NCBI GenBank assembly: GCA_022821865.1
Contig: JAJECW010000083.1
Location: forward strand, 1-46,074
Source: Pseudomonadales bacterium
Lineage (GTDB): Bacteria; Pseudomonadota; Gammaproteobacteria; Pseudomonadales; Pseudohongiellaceae
Length of the DNA stretch: 46,074 bases
Direction of reading: 5' to 3'
Part shown: piece after piece, positions 34,506 through 45,100 of the stretch
How positions within the stretch are numbered: the first letter of the stretch is position 1
How the letters are laid out: each line of letters opens with the position of its first letter
Made by a program: the position numbers and the translations under genes
Notes under the pieces: generated by a model
What the model was told of the DNA's origin: nothing
Seen by the model: the letters and a program-made list of their open reading frames with translations, nothing else
Database searches by the model: none

Positions 34506-37121
34506 ATGAACAGCGCCGACATACGCAAGTGTTTCCTTGACTATTTCGCCGGTCATGGCCACAAGGTATTGCCGAGCAGTCCGCTCGTACCCGGCAACGA
34601 CCCGACCCTGCTTTTCACCAATTCCGGCATGGTCCAGTTCAAGGATGTCTTCCTCGGCCGGGAAGCGCGGCCCTACAAGCGCGCGGTGACTTCCCAGCGC
34701 TGCCTGCGCGCGGGCGGCAAGCACAACGATCTGGAAAACGTCGGCTATACCGCGCGCCACCACACTTTCTTCGAAATGCTCGGCAATTTCTCCTTCGGCG
34801 ACTATTTCAAGCGCGAGGCCATCGGCTTCGCCTGGGAATTCCTCACCGGGGAACTCGGCCTGCCGGCGGAGAAACTCTGGGTCACGGTGTTCCGCGAAGA
34901 TGACGAAGCCGCCGACATCTGGCTCAGGGAAATCCGGGTTGCCCCGGAACGCTTTTCGCGCATGGGCGAGAAGGACAATTTCTGGGCCATGGGCGATACC
35001 GGCCCCTGCGGCCCCTGTTCCGAAGTCTTTTATGACCACGGCCCGGAAGTTCCCGGCGGACCGCCCGGCTCCGCCGATGAAGACGGCGACCGCTACATCG
35101 AAATCTGGAATCTGGTTTTCATGCAGTTCGAGCGTAGCGAAAACGGTGCCCTGACGCCGCTGCCGCGGCCCTCGGTGGATACCGGCGCCGGCCTCGAAAG
35201 ACTCGCCGCGGTGCTGCAGCGGGTACACAGCAATTACCAGATCGACCTGTTCCAGTCCTTGCTGGGGGACATCCGGCGAATTACCGGCACCGGCGATCTG
35301 GAAGACCCTTCCCTGCAGGTGATCGCCGACCATATCCGCTCCTGCGCCTTTCTCGTTGCCGATGGCGTGCTGCCTTCCAATGAAGGCCGCGGCTATGTGC
35401 TGCGCCGGATCATTCGCCGGGCCATCCGCCACGGCCATCGGCTCGGCGTCAAGGAGCTGTTCTTCCACAAGCTCGTGGCGCCGCTGGCGGCGGTGATGGG
35501 TGAAGCCTATCCGGAACTGATCGAACAGCGGGCGCGAATCGCCGGCGCCCTCGAAGAAGAGGAGCGGCAATTCGCCCGCACCCTGGACAATGGCATGGCG
35601 ATTCTGGAAAAGGCCATTGCCGATCTCGCGGACAAGACGATTCCCGGCGATACCGTGTTCCGCCTCTACGATACCTATGGCTTCCCGGCGGACCTCACCG
35701 CGGATATCGCCCGGGAGCACGGGCTTGCCATCGATACCGAAGGTTTTCAGGCGGCCATGGAAGCCCAGCGCGAACAGGCCCGGGCCGCGAGCAATTTCAG
35801 CGCCCGGACACTGGTGGATATCGACCCCGATCAGGCCACCGAGTTTATCGGCTACGACGAATTGAGCGGCGCCGCCACGGTGGTGGGAATATTCGACGCG
35901 GCCAGCCGACAGGCAATCGATGAATTGCGCGATGACCGGGAAACGCGCCTGCTGCTCGACAGTTCCCCCTTCTATGGCGAATCCGGCGGGCAGGTGGGCG
36001 ACAGCGGATGGCTGGAAAACGAGCAAGTGCGGTTTGTGGTCACCGATACCCAAAAACAGGGCGAGGCCCTGGTGCATGTCGGCCGCCTCAGCGAAGGCGC
36101 GCTGCGCATCGGAGACCGGATCATGGCACGGGTCGCCGCCGAAGAACGCGGCGCCATCACCCTCAATCATTCGGCCACCCACCTGATGAACGCCGCCCTG
36201 CGCAATGTGCTCGGAACGCATGTCACTCAGCAGGGCTCCCTGGTGGACAAGGACCGGCTGCGCTTTGACTTTTCCCATCCCCAGCCCGTGGCGCCGGAGC
36301 AGATTCGGGAGATCGAGCGGCAGGTCAACCGGGAAATCCTGCGCAACTCGGCGGTGACCAGGGAAGTCATGGCCATCGAGGAAGCCAGAAAGCGCGGGGC
36401 GCTCGCCATGTTCGGCGAAAAATACGGCGAGCAGGTGCGAGTGGTCAGCATGGGAGGCGAGTATTCCGTGGAATTCTGCGGCGGCTGCCATGTGGATCGC
36501 ACCGGAGACATCGGCCTGTTCCGGATCATCGCCGAGTCGGGAATCTCCGCCGGGGTGCGCCGGGTCGAGGCGGTCACCGGCCAGGGGGCGCTGCGCCGGG
36601 TACACCGCGAGGAAAAGACCCTGCGCGAACTTTGCCATATGGTGAAGTCGAGCCCCGACGAACTCGTCGACCGGCTGAGCCAGTTGACCAAAGCCAACCG
36701 CGCCCTGGAAAAGCAGGTCGAACAGCTCAAGGCAAGGCTTGCCACCGGCGCCGGTGGCGATCTCGCCGACCGGGCCCGGGACGTGGCGGGAGTCAAGCTG
36801 CTGGCGACCGAAGTCGACGGGCTCGACCCCAAAGCCCTGCGGGAAGCGGTGGACAAGCTCAAGAATCGTTTCGGCAAATGCATTGTGGTGCTCGCCAGCG
36901 GCGGCGGGGACAAGGTGAGCCTGGTGGTGGGCGTCAGCAAGAATCTGACCGGTTCGGTGCGGGCGGGAGACCTGGCCAATATGGTCGCCGGCCAGCTTGG
37001 CGGCAAGGGCGGCGGGCGCCCGGACATGGCCATGGCGGGCGGACGCGACGCCAAAGCCCTGCCCGGCGCCCTGGCAAGCGTAGCCCCCTGGGTGGCGGAC
37101 CGGTTGGCGAAAACAGGCTGA
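34506..37121 (+). CDS. alaS: Alanine-tRNA ligase
   Basis: This 871-residue class II synthetase charges tRNA-Ala and edits Ser and Gly errors. The catalytic domain begins [20 protein letters not shown], with [15 protein letters not shown] and [19 protein letters not shown] (motif 2 region). The editing domain carries H555-x3-H559 ([12 protein letters not shown]) and C658-GGC-H662 ([13 protein letters not shown]), the zinc site. A C-Ala domain rich in glycine ([15 protein letters not shown]) ends the protein. I chose ATG 34506 over the upstream TTG because it gives the standard N-terminus. The stop codon overlaps the lysC start (TGATG). Confidence 0.97.
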   Translation: MNSADIRKCFLDYFAGHGHKVLPSSPLVPGNDPTLLFTNSGMVQFKDVFLGREARPYKRAVTSQRCLRAGGKHNDLENVGYTARHHTFFEMLGNFSFGDYFKREAIGFAWEFLTGELGLPAEKLWVTVFREDDEAADIWLREIRVAPERFSRMGEKDNFWAMGDTGPCGPCSEVFYDHGPEVPGGPPGSADEDGDRYIEIWNLVFMQFERSENGALTPLPRPSVDTGAGLERLAAVLQRVHSNYQIDLFQSLLGDIRRITGTGDLEDPSLQVIADHIRSCAFLVADGVLPSNEGRGYVLRRIIRRAIRHGHRLGVKELFFHKLVAPLAAVMGEAYPELIEQRARIAGALEEEERQFARTLDNGMAILEKAIADLADKTIPGDTVFRLYDTYGFPADLTADIAREHGLAIDTEGFQAAMEAQREQARAASNFSARTLVDIDPDQATEFIGYDELSGAATVVGIFDAASRQAIDELRDDRETRLLLDSSPFYGESGGQVGDSGWLENEQVRFVVTDTQKQGEALVHVGRLSEGALRIGDRIMARVAAEERGAITLNHSATHLMNAALRNVLGTHVTQQGSLVDKDRLRFDFSHPQPVAPEQIREIERQVNREILRNSAVTREVMAIEEARKRGALAMFGEKYGEQVRVVSMGGEYSVEFCGGCHVDRTGDIGLFRIIAESGISAGVRRVEAVTGQGALRRVHREEKTLRELCHMVKSSPDELVDRLSQLTKANRALEKQVEQLKARLATGAGGDLADRARDVAGVKLLATEVDGLDPKALREAVDKLKNRFGKCIVVLASGGGDKVSLVVGVSKNLTGSVRAGDLANMVAGQLGGKGGGRPDMAMAGGRDAKALPGALASVAPWVADRLAKTG

Positions 37122-38347
37122 TGTCGCTCATCGTGCAGAAATACGGCGGCACCTCGGTGGCCTCGGTGGGCCATATCGAGGCCGTGGCCGACAAGGTGGC
37201 CCGCTTTCGCGACAAAGGCCACGATGTGGTGGTGGTGCTGTCCGCCATGGCCGGCGAAACCAACCGCCTCGCGGCGCTTGCCCAGGAAGTCATGGAGCAG
37301 CCGACACCCCGGGAAATGGATGTGCTGCTTGCCACCGGCGAGCAGGTCACCATCGCCCTGCTGTGCATGGCCCTGGAATGCCGGGGCCATGGCGCGCGCT
37401 CGTTCACCGGCGGCCAGGTGCGGATTCTCACCGATGCAAGCCACAGCCGGGCGCGCATTCGGGAAGTGGACAGCACCCGGATACTCGCCCAGCTCGAGCA
37501 GGGCAATGTGGTGGTTGTGGCCGGTTTCCAGGGTGTGACCGAACATGGTTGCATCACCACCCTCGGCCGGGGTGGTTCCGACACCACCGCAGTGGCCCTC
37601 GCGGCGGCGCTGGAAGCTGACGAATGCCAGATCTACACCGATGTCAAAGGCGTCTACACCACCGACCCGCGCATGGTCGACGGCGCGAGGTTGTTGCGGC
37701 ATGTCACTTTTGAGGAAATGCTGGAACTCGCCAGCCTCGGCGCCAGGGTATTGCAGATCCGGGCCGTGGAGTTTGCGGGCAAGTACCAGGTCCCCCTGCG
37801 GGTGCTGTCGACTTTTGAAGAGGGGCCGGGAACCCTCATAACCCTGGAGGAACATGCCATGGAAACACCCGCCATCGCCGGCGTCGCCTTCGAGCGCGAC
37901 GAAGCCAAACTGACCGTCAAGGGCGTGCCGGATATTCCCGGCATCGCCTACAAGGTCATTGGCCCGGTCAGCGAACGCGGCATCGAAGTCGATGTCATCG
38001 TGCAGAACGCGGCCGCCGACGGCAACAACGATATCAGTTTCACCGTCAAGCGCGGCGACGCGGAGCGGACTTTGGAAATCCTGCAACAGGCGATTCCCTC
38101 GATGCCGGCCCGGACGGTGGAACTCGACACCCATATCGCCAAGGTTTCCCTGGTGGGCGTCGGCATGCGCTCCCATGCCGGCATCGCCAGCCGGATGTTC
38201 AAGGCCCTGGCGGGGGAGAACATCAATATCCAGATCATCACCACATCCGAGATCAAGATTTCGGTGGTGATCGAGGAGAAGTATCTCGAGCTTGCGGTGC
38301 GCGCCCTGCACAGCGCTTTCGAATTGGAAAAAGCCGAAAACGGGTAA
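37121..38347 (+). CDS. lysC: Aspartate kinase
   Basis: This 408-residue monofunctional aspartokinase of the LysC-alpha type is the first enzyme of the lysine/threonine/methionine pathway. The N-terminal kinase domain starts [20 protein letters not shown], followed by LATGEQVTIALL, TTLGRGGSDTTAVALAAAL and IYTDVKGVYTTDPRMV. Two C-terminal ACT domains follow (ITLEEHAMETPAIAGVAF and VSLVGVGMRSHAGIASRMF), the usual site of lysine and threonine feedback. Translation starts on the last base of the alaS stop codon. It is upstream of csrA, as in many gammaproteobacteria. Confidence 0.97.
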   Translation: MSLIVQKYGGTSVASVGHIEAVADKVARFRDKGHDVVVVLSAMAGETNRLAALAQEVMEQPTPREMDVLLATGEQVTIALLCMALECRGHGARSFTGGQVRILTDASHSRARIREVDSTRILAQLEQGNVVVVAGFQGVTEHGCITTLGRGGSDTTAVALAAALEADECQIYTDVKGVYTTDPRMVDGARLLRHVTFEEMLELASLGARVLQIRAVEFAGKYQVPLRVLSTFEEGPGTLITLEEHAMETPAIAGVAFERDEAKLTVKGVPDIPGIAYKVIGPVSERGIEVDVIVQNAAADGNNDISFTVKRGDAERTLEILQQAIPSMPARTVELDTHIAKVSLVGVGMRSHAGIASRMFKALAGENINIQIITTSEIKISVVIEEKYLELAVRALHSAFELEKAENG

Positions 38348-38401
38348 GTCGAAGAATATTCGCAAATTGTTTGCAATGCGGGAATCCGCGCGGCTACTAT
38401 T

Positions 38402-38465
38402 AGGGAAGCTCTGATTAAGTCAGAACTTCCCTGCGATAATGAAAAATTCCAGGGAGGGAATTTTT
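38402..38465. repeat. Two-hairpin intergenic repeat, copy A
   Basis: The first hairpin is agggaagctctga-ttaag-tcagaacttccct (38402-38432), with one mismatch in the stem. It is followed by gcgataatg and a second hairpin, aaaattcc/ggaatttt (about 38443-38464). The same two parts recur at 45935-46074, where about 79 extra bases separate them. It lies between lysC and csrA in a 242-base gene-free interval, and could attenuate read-through or provide an RNA-processing site. It may be the remnant of a non-autonomous element. Confidence 0.75.
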
Positions 38466-38589
38466 CAGAGAATACTTGGGTACGCAATCGGTACAGGCCA
38501 ATATTCAGGGGATTGGCGAGGGGCTGCCAGCATGGATGATCGGGGAGACGTGCAAGGATCGGTACAGGACGGATACGAGGACTAGTGCA

Positions 38590-38799
38590 ATGCTGATATT
38601 GACACGCCGGATCGGCGAGACACTGATGGTAGGAGACGATGTGACTGTTACCGTGCTAGGTGTTAAGGGGAACCAGGTGCGAATAGGGGTTAACGCGCCA
38701 AAGCACATTGCGGTTCACCGTGAGGAAATCTACCAGCGGATACAGCGAGAAAAAAGCAGCCAGGCGGCAACCAGACCCCAGGCGCAAGAACAAGAGTGA
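38590..38799 (+). CDS. csrA: Carbon storage regulator CsrA
   Basis: This 69-residue RNA-binding protein dimerises through five beta strands and binds GGA motifs in mRNA leaders. The sequence [47 protein letters not shown] and the KHIAVHREE block with the conserved Arg are all present. The C-terminal tail ([14 protein letters not shown]) is longer than the E. coli one. I chose ATG 38590, which gives the universal N-terminus; a GAGGA lies about 9 bases upstream. No tRNA gene follows, unlike the csrA-serV arrangement of enterobacteria. Confidence 0.97.
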   Translation: MLILTRRIGETLMVGDDVTVTVLGVKGNQVRIGVNAPKHIAVHREEIYQRIQREKSSQAATRPQAQEQE

Positions 38800-38877
38800 T
38801 TCATCAGCGCAGGCTTCCCGGTCGCGCTCTCACCCGCAAATCTTTTTCGAATCAGTCGAAGGTCTGCCCCCGCCCGG

Positions 38878-38906
38878 GTGACAGGGCGCAACGTATTTCC
38901 TATAAT
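38878..38906 (+). promoter_or_regulatory. Sigma70-type promoter upstream of the giant surface protein
   Basis: GTGACA (38878-38883, 5 of 6 consensus), a 17-base spacer, and a perfect TATAAT (38901-38906) form a strong-looking promoter. Transcription would begin near 38913, about 200 bases before the start codon at 39116, leaving a long leader. No tRNA or small RNA gene was recognised between the two. Confidence 0.6.
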
Positions 38907-38985
38907 CGCCTTCCAATCGTTCCCGGGCGACAGTTCGCCCCGGTCTGAGAAAACCCGGCGCGGCCCAGGCTGATGAAGAAGGCAG

Positions 38986-39003
38986 ATGATCATGCCTGAT
39001 CAT
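38986..39003 (+). other. Inverted repeat in the long 5' leader
   Basis: ATGATCA-tgcc-TGATCAT is a perfect 7-base stem with a 4-base loop. It lies about 110 bases before the start codon of the 2238-residue surface protein. It could form a hairpin in the leader RNA or be a palindromic operator. Nothing in the sequence decides between these options. Confidence 0.4.
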
Positions 39004-39115
39004 TCAAAGCTTCCGGCTCGAAGCCGATAACCACAACAATTACCAGCGCCCTGGCGGTTCGGATTTTCCCGCGCCGGACAGGGTTCCTTATTGAGACAAA
39101 AAGACCGCGAAAGCC

Positions 39116-42100
39116 ATGAACCCATTGCCAGAACCTGACTCGACCCACGCCGCCCCACTGCGAAACCTGTTTGCCAAATTCCCTGCCGAGCCAGCCTTGC
39201 CCGGCGGCAGGAGCGGGCCTGGCCGAGAGATTGCCGTTCGCCTTGGCACACTGTTGTTTTCCCTGCTCGTTGCCACGGGCGCCACAGCCCAGGAGGGCCA
39301 GCCTGGAGGGGTACCCGTGGTCAGCATTGTGGGCGCCGGGGAAATCAGTGAAGGCGGCGATGCGGTTTTCCGGGTCAGCGCCAATCCGCCGCCGGCTCCC
39401 GAGAGCAGAATCCTGGTCAAGGTCAACTTTTCCCAGGACGGCGATTTCGCCGGCCCGGGCCAGGCCGGATCGCGAACGGTCAGTATCAATTCCAGTGGCT
39501 CGAACTCGGTTGTGGTGGCCACCATCGATGACGACATCAAGGAAGGCCACGGCCTGATTTCCGGCAGAATCAACACTGGCAATGGCTATTCCGTGTCGGA
39601 AGACGCCGGCGTGGCGCGAATCGACGTGCTGGACAACGATACGGCGCTGGCCAGACCCATGGTCAGCATCGTCGCGGGAAGCCCCATTACCGAGGGCGGG
39701 GAAGCGATTTTCTTCATCACCGCCACGCCGCCGCCCAAAGGGGAAGAACTCCGGGTGAACCTGATCGTGTCCCAGCGGGGCGACTTCGCCGTGGAAGGGC
39801 GGCGGGGCGGCCATACCTTGCGAATCGGTGAAGAAGGCGAGGCGATCCTGTACGTACCCACCGTGGATGACGGCAGGGACGAGCCCGAAGGCCGGATTAT
39901 TGCCAATATCAGCGTTGGCCGCGGCTACGATCAGGACGGAGACTACAATACCGCCCGGGTCCGGGTATTCGACAACGACGACCCGCCTCCCGCCGAACCA
40001 GACATCCTCGGTACGGTCTACGCCGATCATGACGCCAATGGCGAACGCGGCCTGACGGAACCGGGGCATGCCGGCTGGACGGTGGACCTGCTCGATATCA
40101 ATGGCGCGCTTCTTGCCACTACGGTGAGCGATGCCGAGGGCGCCTGGCAGTTCGTCGGGCCAGCCGCCGATGTCGCGGCAATCCAGGCGCGGCATCCGGA
40201 TAGCGGCATGGTCTGGTCCCGGCGCGCCATAGCCCTGCGGGACAATGCCACTGCCACTTTCGAATTACCCATCGCCCTGGGCGGCGTGGTGTACGACAGC
40301 ATCGCCAGAACGCCGATCCCCGGCGTGCGCCTGCGCCTGGTGGATTCCCGGGGCGTCGCAGTCGCCGGACAGTGCCTGCTGCCGGGACAGCAGGAGCAGA
40401 TGGTGGGCGCCGACGGCGCCTACCGCTTCGATCTCCAGCCCGGCGCCCATGGGGATTGCTCCGCCGGCGCCAGTGACTACCGCATCGAAATCGCCGAAAG
40501 TCCCGCGGGATGGCTGTCCGGTGATTCGTTGCTGCTGCCTCCCGAGCCGTCCGCACTCGATGTCGCCGCCTGCGCCGCCGGCAGCGGCGCCTGTGTGGTC
40601 CAGGCCCAGCATGGCGCGCCCATGGATGGCGATGACGCAAACTGGTACCGCCGACTGACCCTGACCGAAGGGGCGGCCACCGCATTCCACAATCATGTTC
40701 CGCTGGACCCGGTGGACAGTCCCGTGTATGGCGGCCTGATCAGCGTCAGCAAGGATGCGGTGACCCGTTTCGCCTCGGTGGGCGAGCCCGTGGGCTATGA
40801 AGTCCGCCTCACCAATACCAGCCCGGTTACCCTGCGGGGCATCGAGCTGCGCGACAACCTGCCCGACGAATTCAATTTCATCGCCGACAGCGCCAGCCTG
40901 CGGGAAATCGTCGATTCGCCCCGGGGCCAGTCCGTGGCCAACCCGCTCACCCCGGACAACGGGCCAGCGTACCCCATTGCGGCCAGCGGCAATGACCCGG
41001 TGATCTTCGGCCCCTTCGACCTGGCCGCGGAAAGCAGCGTGGTCATCCGCTATGTCGCTCGGCCGAGCACTCGGGCGCGGCAGGGCAGCTATACCAATAC
41101 CGTCACGCCCCTGGCGGGTTCCCGGGTGGTCGGCAATGTGGCCGAAGCCAGCGTGAACATTTCCAGCGACCCCCTGTTCGAGCAGACCTCGGTGCTTGGC
41201 CAGGTGTTCATGGACCGCAATGGCAACGGCCGGCGCGACGCCGGGGAGCCGGGCATTCCCGGCGTACGCCTGGCCACCGTGGACGGCCTGCTGATCGAAA
41301 CCGACCAGAATGGCCGCTACCACGTGGCGGCGGTGGAAGTCGAAAACGCCGAGCGCGGTAGCAATTTCATCCTCAAGCTCGACCCTGCGACCCTGCCCGA
41401 CGGCGCCCGGGTCATCGGGGAAAATCCGCAGGTATTGCGTATAACCCAATCACTGATGACGCGCATGGATTTCGCCGTGCGGTTCGACGCCAGCCACACC
41501 CGGGAACTGTATGAGGAAGCCCCGGCAAGAGCGGTGGTGGAACGCACCCTGACCCGCTACAACACCGACCGGCTGCTGCCGGTGCGCTTTGCATCCGGCG
41601 TGGCGGAAATTCCCCGGGAATACGTCGATCAGTTGCAGGAACTGCTTGACGAGTACGAGGGCCGGGACAATCTCCGGGTCCGCTTCGTCGGTCATACCGA
41701 CGATGTGCCGCTCAGCGTGCGAATCCAGCCCGCCTTTGGCGACAATCAGGGGCTGTCCGAAGCCCGGGCCGCGGAAGTGGCGGAGTTCTTCAGCGAACAG
41801 CTTTCCCTCGATCCCGCCACGGTGGAAATCGAGGGCCGCGCCTTCCGCCAGCCGGTGGCCAGCAATCTCACCGAAGCTGGCAGGGCCCTGAACCGCAGGG
41901 TGGAAATCGAAGTGGTTTTCGATGAGGAAATCACCGAAACCTCGGCGGAGTTCGAGCCGGAAGACCCGGACAACATCTCCGCCGAGCCGGAGACCGAAAT
42001 CAGCTATGACTCCATGACCGATGTGGTGGAGCCCGTGCGATTCGCTCCCGACAGTGTCGCCTTGAGCGATGAACAGCGCGAGGCGCTGGAAGACAGCCTT

Positions 42101-45100
42101 GCGCCATTCACCGTACTCGATGTGGAGTCGGTGCGGCTCAGCGGCGTGTCCTATGTGGCCCCCGGCGGCGGCGACGCGGCCCGGGAGGCGGCTCTCGAAC
42201 AGGCCCGCCAGCGCGCCGCGAACGTGGCCGAGGCAGTTGTTGAGGAACTCGGCCTTTCCATCAGCCAGATTACGGTAGAGGCAAGCACCACCGCGGAACT
42301 GCTCGCCGCCGACACCACCGAATTCGGCCAGACCGTCAACCGCAGGGTCGAAATCGAAGTGAGTTATCGCAGCATCGCCGAAATGGTGAGCAGCCGGACC
42401 ATTGTGCTGCAAGCCGCCCAGATGGCCGAAACGACTTTTGTCGAAGGCGCCGGCCGCGTGTGGATGACGGAAGACGCTTTCAGCCGCCAGGCCCAGCTTG
42501 CGGTGCTTGCCCTGCGGCCGGTTCGCATCGACGATAACAGCCGCATGGCGGCGCCGGTATCTTTCGCCGCCCATGGCAATTACCAGGGCGTGGCCGAGAG
42601 TTACCGGCTTGATTTCTACCGCGCCGCCGACGTGGACCTGTCGCGCCCGATCGCCAGCGTTTCCGCCGGCGAACTTGCCTGGCCGGAAGCCTTCAGCCTG
42701 ATGGACCCGCAACTCGAACTCCGGGTCGGCGAGCAGCTCGCCTATGTGCTGCGGGTCTTCGACAGCAACGGCAATCAGGACCGCACCACAGCGCAACTCG
42801 TCAATGTCGTGGCCGCTGGCGGCGCCACTGCCGCCAGCGCCCCGGAAACCGTCATCGGCATGTCGATTCTCGAAGACAGCCAGATCAACCTGTCCGGCAG
42901 CAAACTCCGCATTCATGGCGCCGAATTCGCTCCCGGCGAGAGGTTGACGGTGGCCGGCGCCGATGTGCGGGCCGACGCCGAGGGCAAGTTCGTCAGCGAG
43001 CTGTTCCTGCCTTCGGGCAGCGCCGAAATCGTCGTCAGCGGCGGCGGGGAAGGCGGCCGCTGGCGGGAAGTGCTGCGTCCGGAAATCGACGGGGACTACA
43101 GTTTCATCGTGGGCCTTGCCAGCCTCACCCTGGGCCAGGACAGCTTTGGCGGCGCATTCGAGGCGCTCACCGACGCCGATGAGTTCGACGAGTCGGTATG
43201 GCTCGATGGCCGCCTGGCCTTCTACGCCAAGGCCAAAATCCAGGGCAAGTATCTGCTTACCGCCCAGATGGACAGCACCGAAGACGATCTCCACAATCTG
43301 GGAGACAACTTGCGTCGCCGGGACGCCCGCCGCATGTTTCGCCAACTCGACCCGGACCGCTACTATCCCGTCTATGGCGACGATTCCACCACCGTCAGTG
43401 ATGTGGACACCCAGGGCTCGCTTTATGTGCGGCTCGACTGGAACCGCAACCAGATGCTCTGGGGGAATTTCAACACCGGCCTGACGGGAACCGAAAATCT
43501 GGCCTACAACCGCTCGCTGTACGGCGCCCGGGTCCGGTTGGAAAGCGATTCCCACACTTCCCTCGGCGACTCGCGCTACAGCGCCACGGCCTTTGCTTCG
43601 GAATCCGAATCCGCCGCCGCCCACGTGAGCTTTCGCGCCACCGGCGGCTCGGTGTACTACCTGCGGCACACCGATGTGGTGCGGGGCTCGGAAAAAGTCT
43701 GGATGGAAGTGCGCCAGCGCGACAGCCGCCAGGTCATCGAACGACGCGAATACGTGGAAGGACTCGACTACGAAATCGATGCCCTCCAGGGCCGCGTCAT
43801 TCTGAGCCGGCCGCTGCAGCCGGTGAGCAATGCCTACAGCAGCGCGATTATCCGCCGCGGCCTGGACGGCGACCAGGTCTTCCTGCTCGTGGATTACGAG
43901 TACATTCCAATGGGTTTCTCCGGCGACAATCTTATCGCCGGCGCCCGGGGCAAGGTCTGGATCAGCGACAATTTCGGTATCGGCGCCGCCAGCGTCAGCG
44001 ACGACAGCACCGGCCAGGACTATCAGTTGCAGGGCGTGGACGTGAGCCTGAAGGCCAGCGAAGGCACTTACTTCAATGTGGAGTTGGCCAGCAGCAAGGC
44101 GGCTCAAAACGCCGCGGGTTTCGAGTCGCTCGACGGTGGCCTGCGCTTTGCGGGTATGGACTACAGCATGCCCGGAGAATGGTCGGAAGGCGATGCGGTT
44201 TCGGTGGAAGGGCGGCTCGATATTGCCGAGGTCAGCGACATGTTCTCGGGCAATGTGCGGGCCTGGTGGAAGGACCGCGACGCGGGCTTTTCCTCGGGCA
44301 ATATCTCCCGCAACCAGATCACCCGGGAATCCGGCGTCGACGCCATTGTTCGCGATGACAATGGCCTGCTCGTCCAGGTCAGTGTTTCCGAACTCGAAAG
44401 CGCCAACAGCGACAGCACCAGCGTGGCCAGGGTTCAGGGCGAAATTACCCGGGGCCGGGTCAGCTTTGGCGGCGAACTGCGCCATGAAGACCTGGCCCGG
44501 GGTATGGGCCCGGTGCATTACTACGGCCGTCCCATGGAAAGCGTGGAAGGCGACGCCCTGCTCGCGGGCGCCAGGCTGGGCTATGCCCTGAACGAGGACC
44601 AGACGCTCTACGGCAAGCTGCAAACCGGCCTTGACGAAGGCGGCGACTATGTGGAGAACGACCGCATTGCCGCCGGCCTCGAAACCCGCATCAGCGATGA
44701 TCTCTCGGTGCTTGTGGAAGCCAGCGATGGCGACCTCGGCAGCGCGCTTTCCGGCGGCATCCGCTATGCGCCGGTGCGGAACTTCTCCTTTGATGTGCTC
44801 AGCGGAGTCGGCGCCGGCGCGACCAGCGAGTTCGGCGGCAATTACCGGCTCGAAAGCGGCCATGAACTCTATGCCAGTTACCTCTCCGACCCGGACCGCA
44901 CCTTTGGCGACGGCGACATGCTCACCGTGGGCCAGCGTCGGGATTTCGGCAACCGCTTCGGCGTGTACACCGAGTCGCATTTCGGCGAAAACGACCGCTA
45001 CGCCAATGCCAATCATTCCTTCGGCATCGACTACGCCACCGATAGCGACTGGATTTTTAGCGGCGTGGTCACCACCGCCAATGCCGACCTGTTTACCAGC

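Noticed and set aside
38800-39000. Expected tRNA-Ser gene after csrA
   Set aside because: I looked for a cloverleaf and the TTC-type arm between csrA and 39116 and found none.
41450-45016. Minus-strand open frame of 1188 residues opposite the giant gene
   Set aside because: The composition is that of a reversed GC-rich coding frame with no motif, and the plus strand has clear domains.
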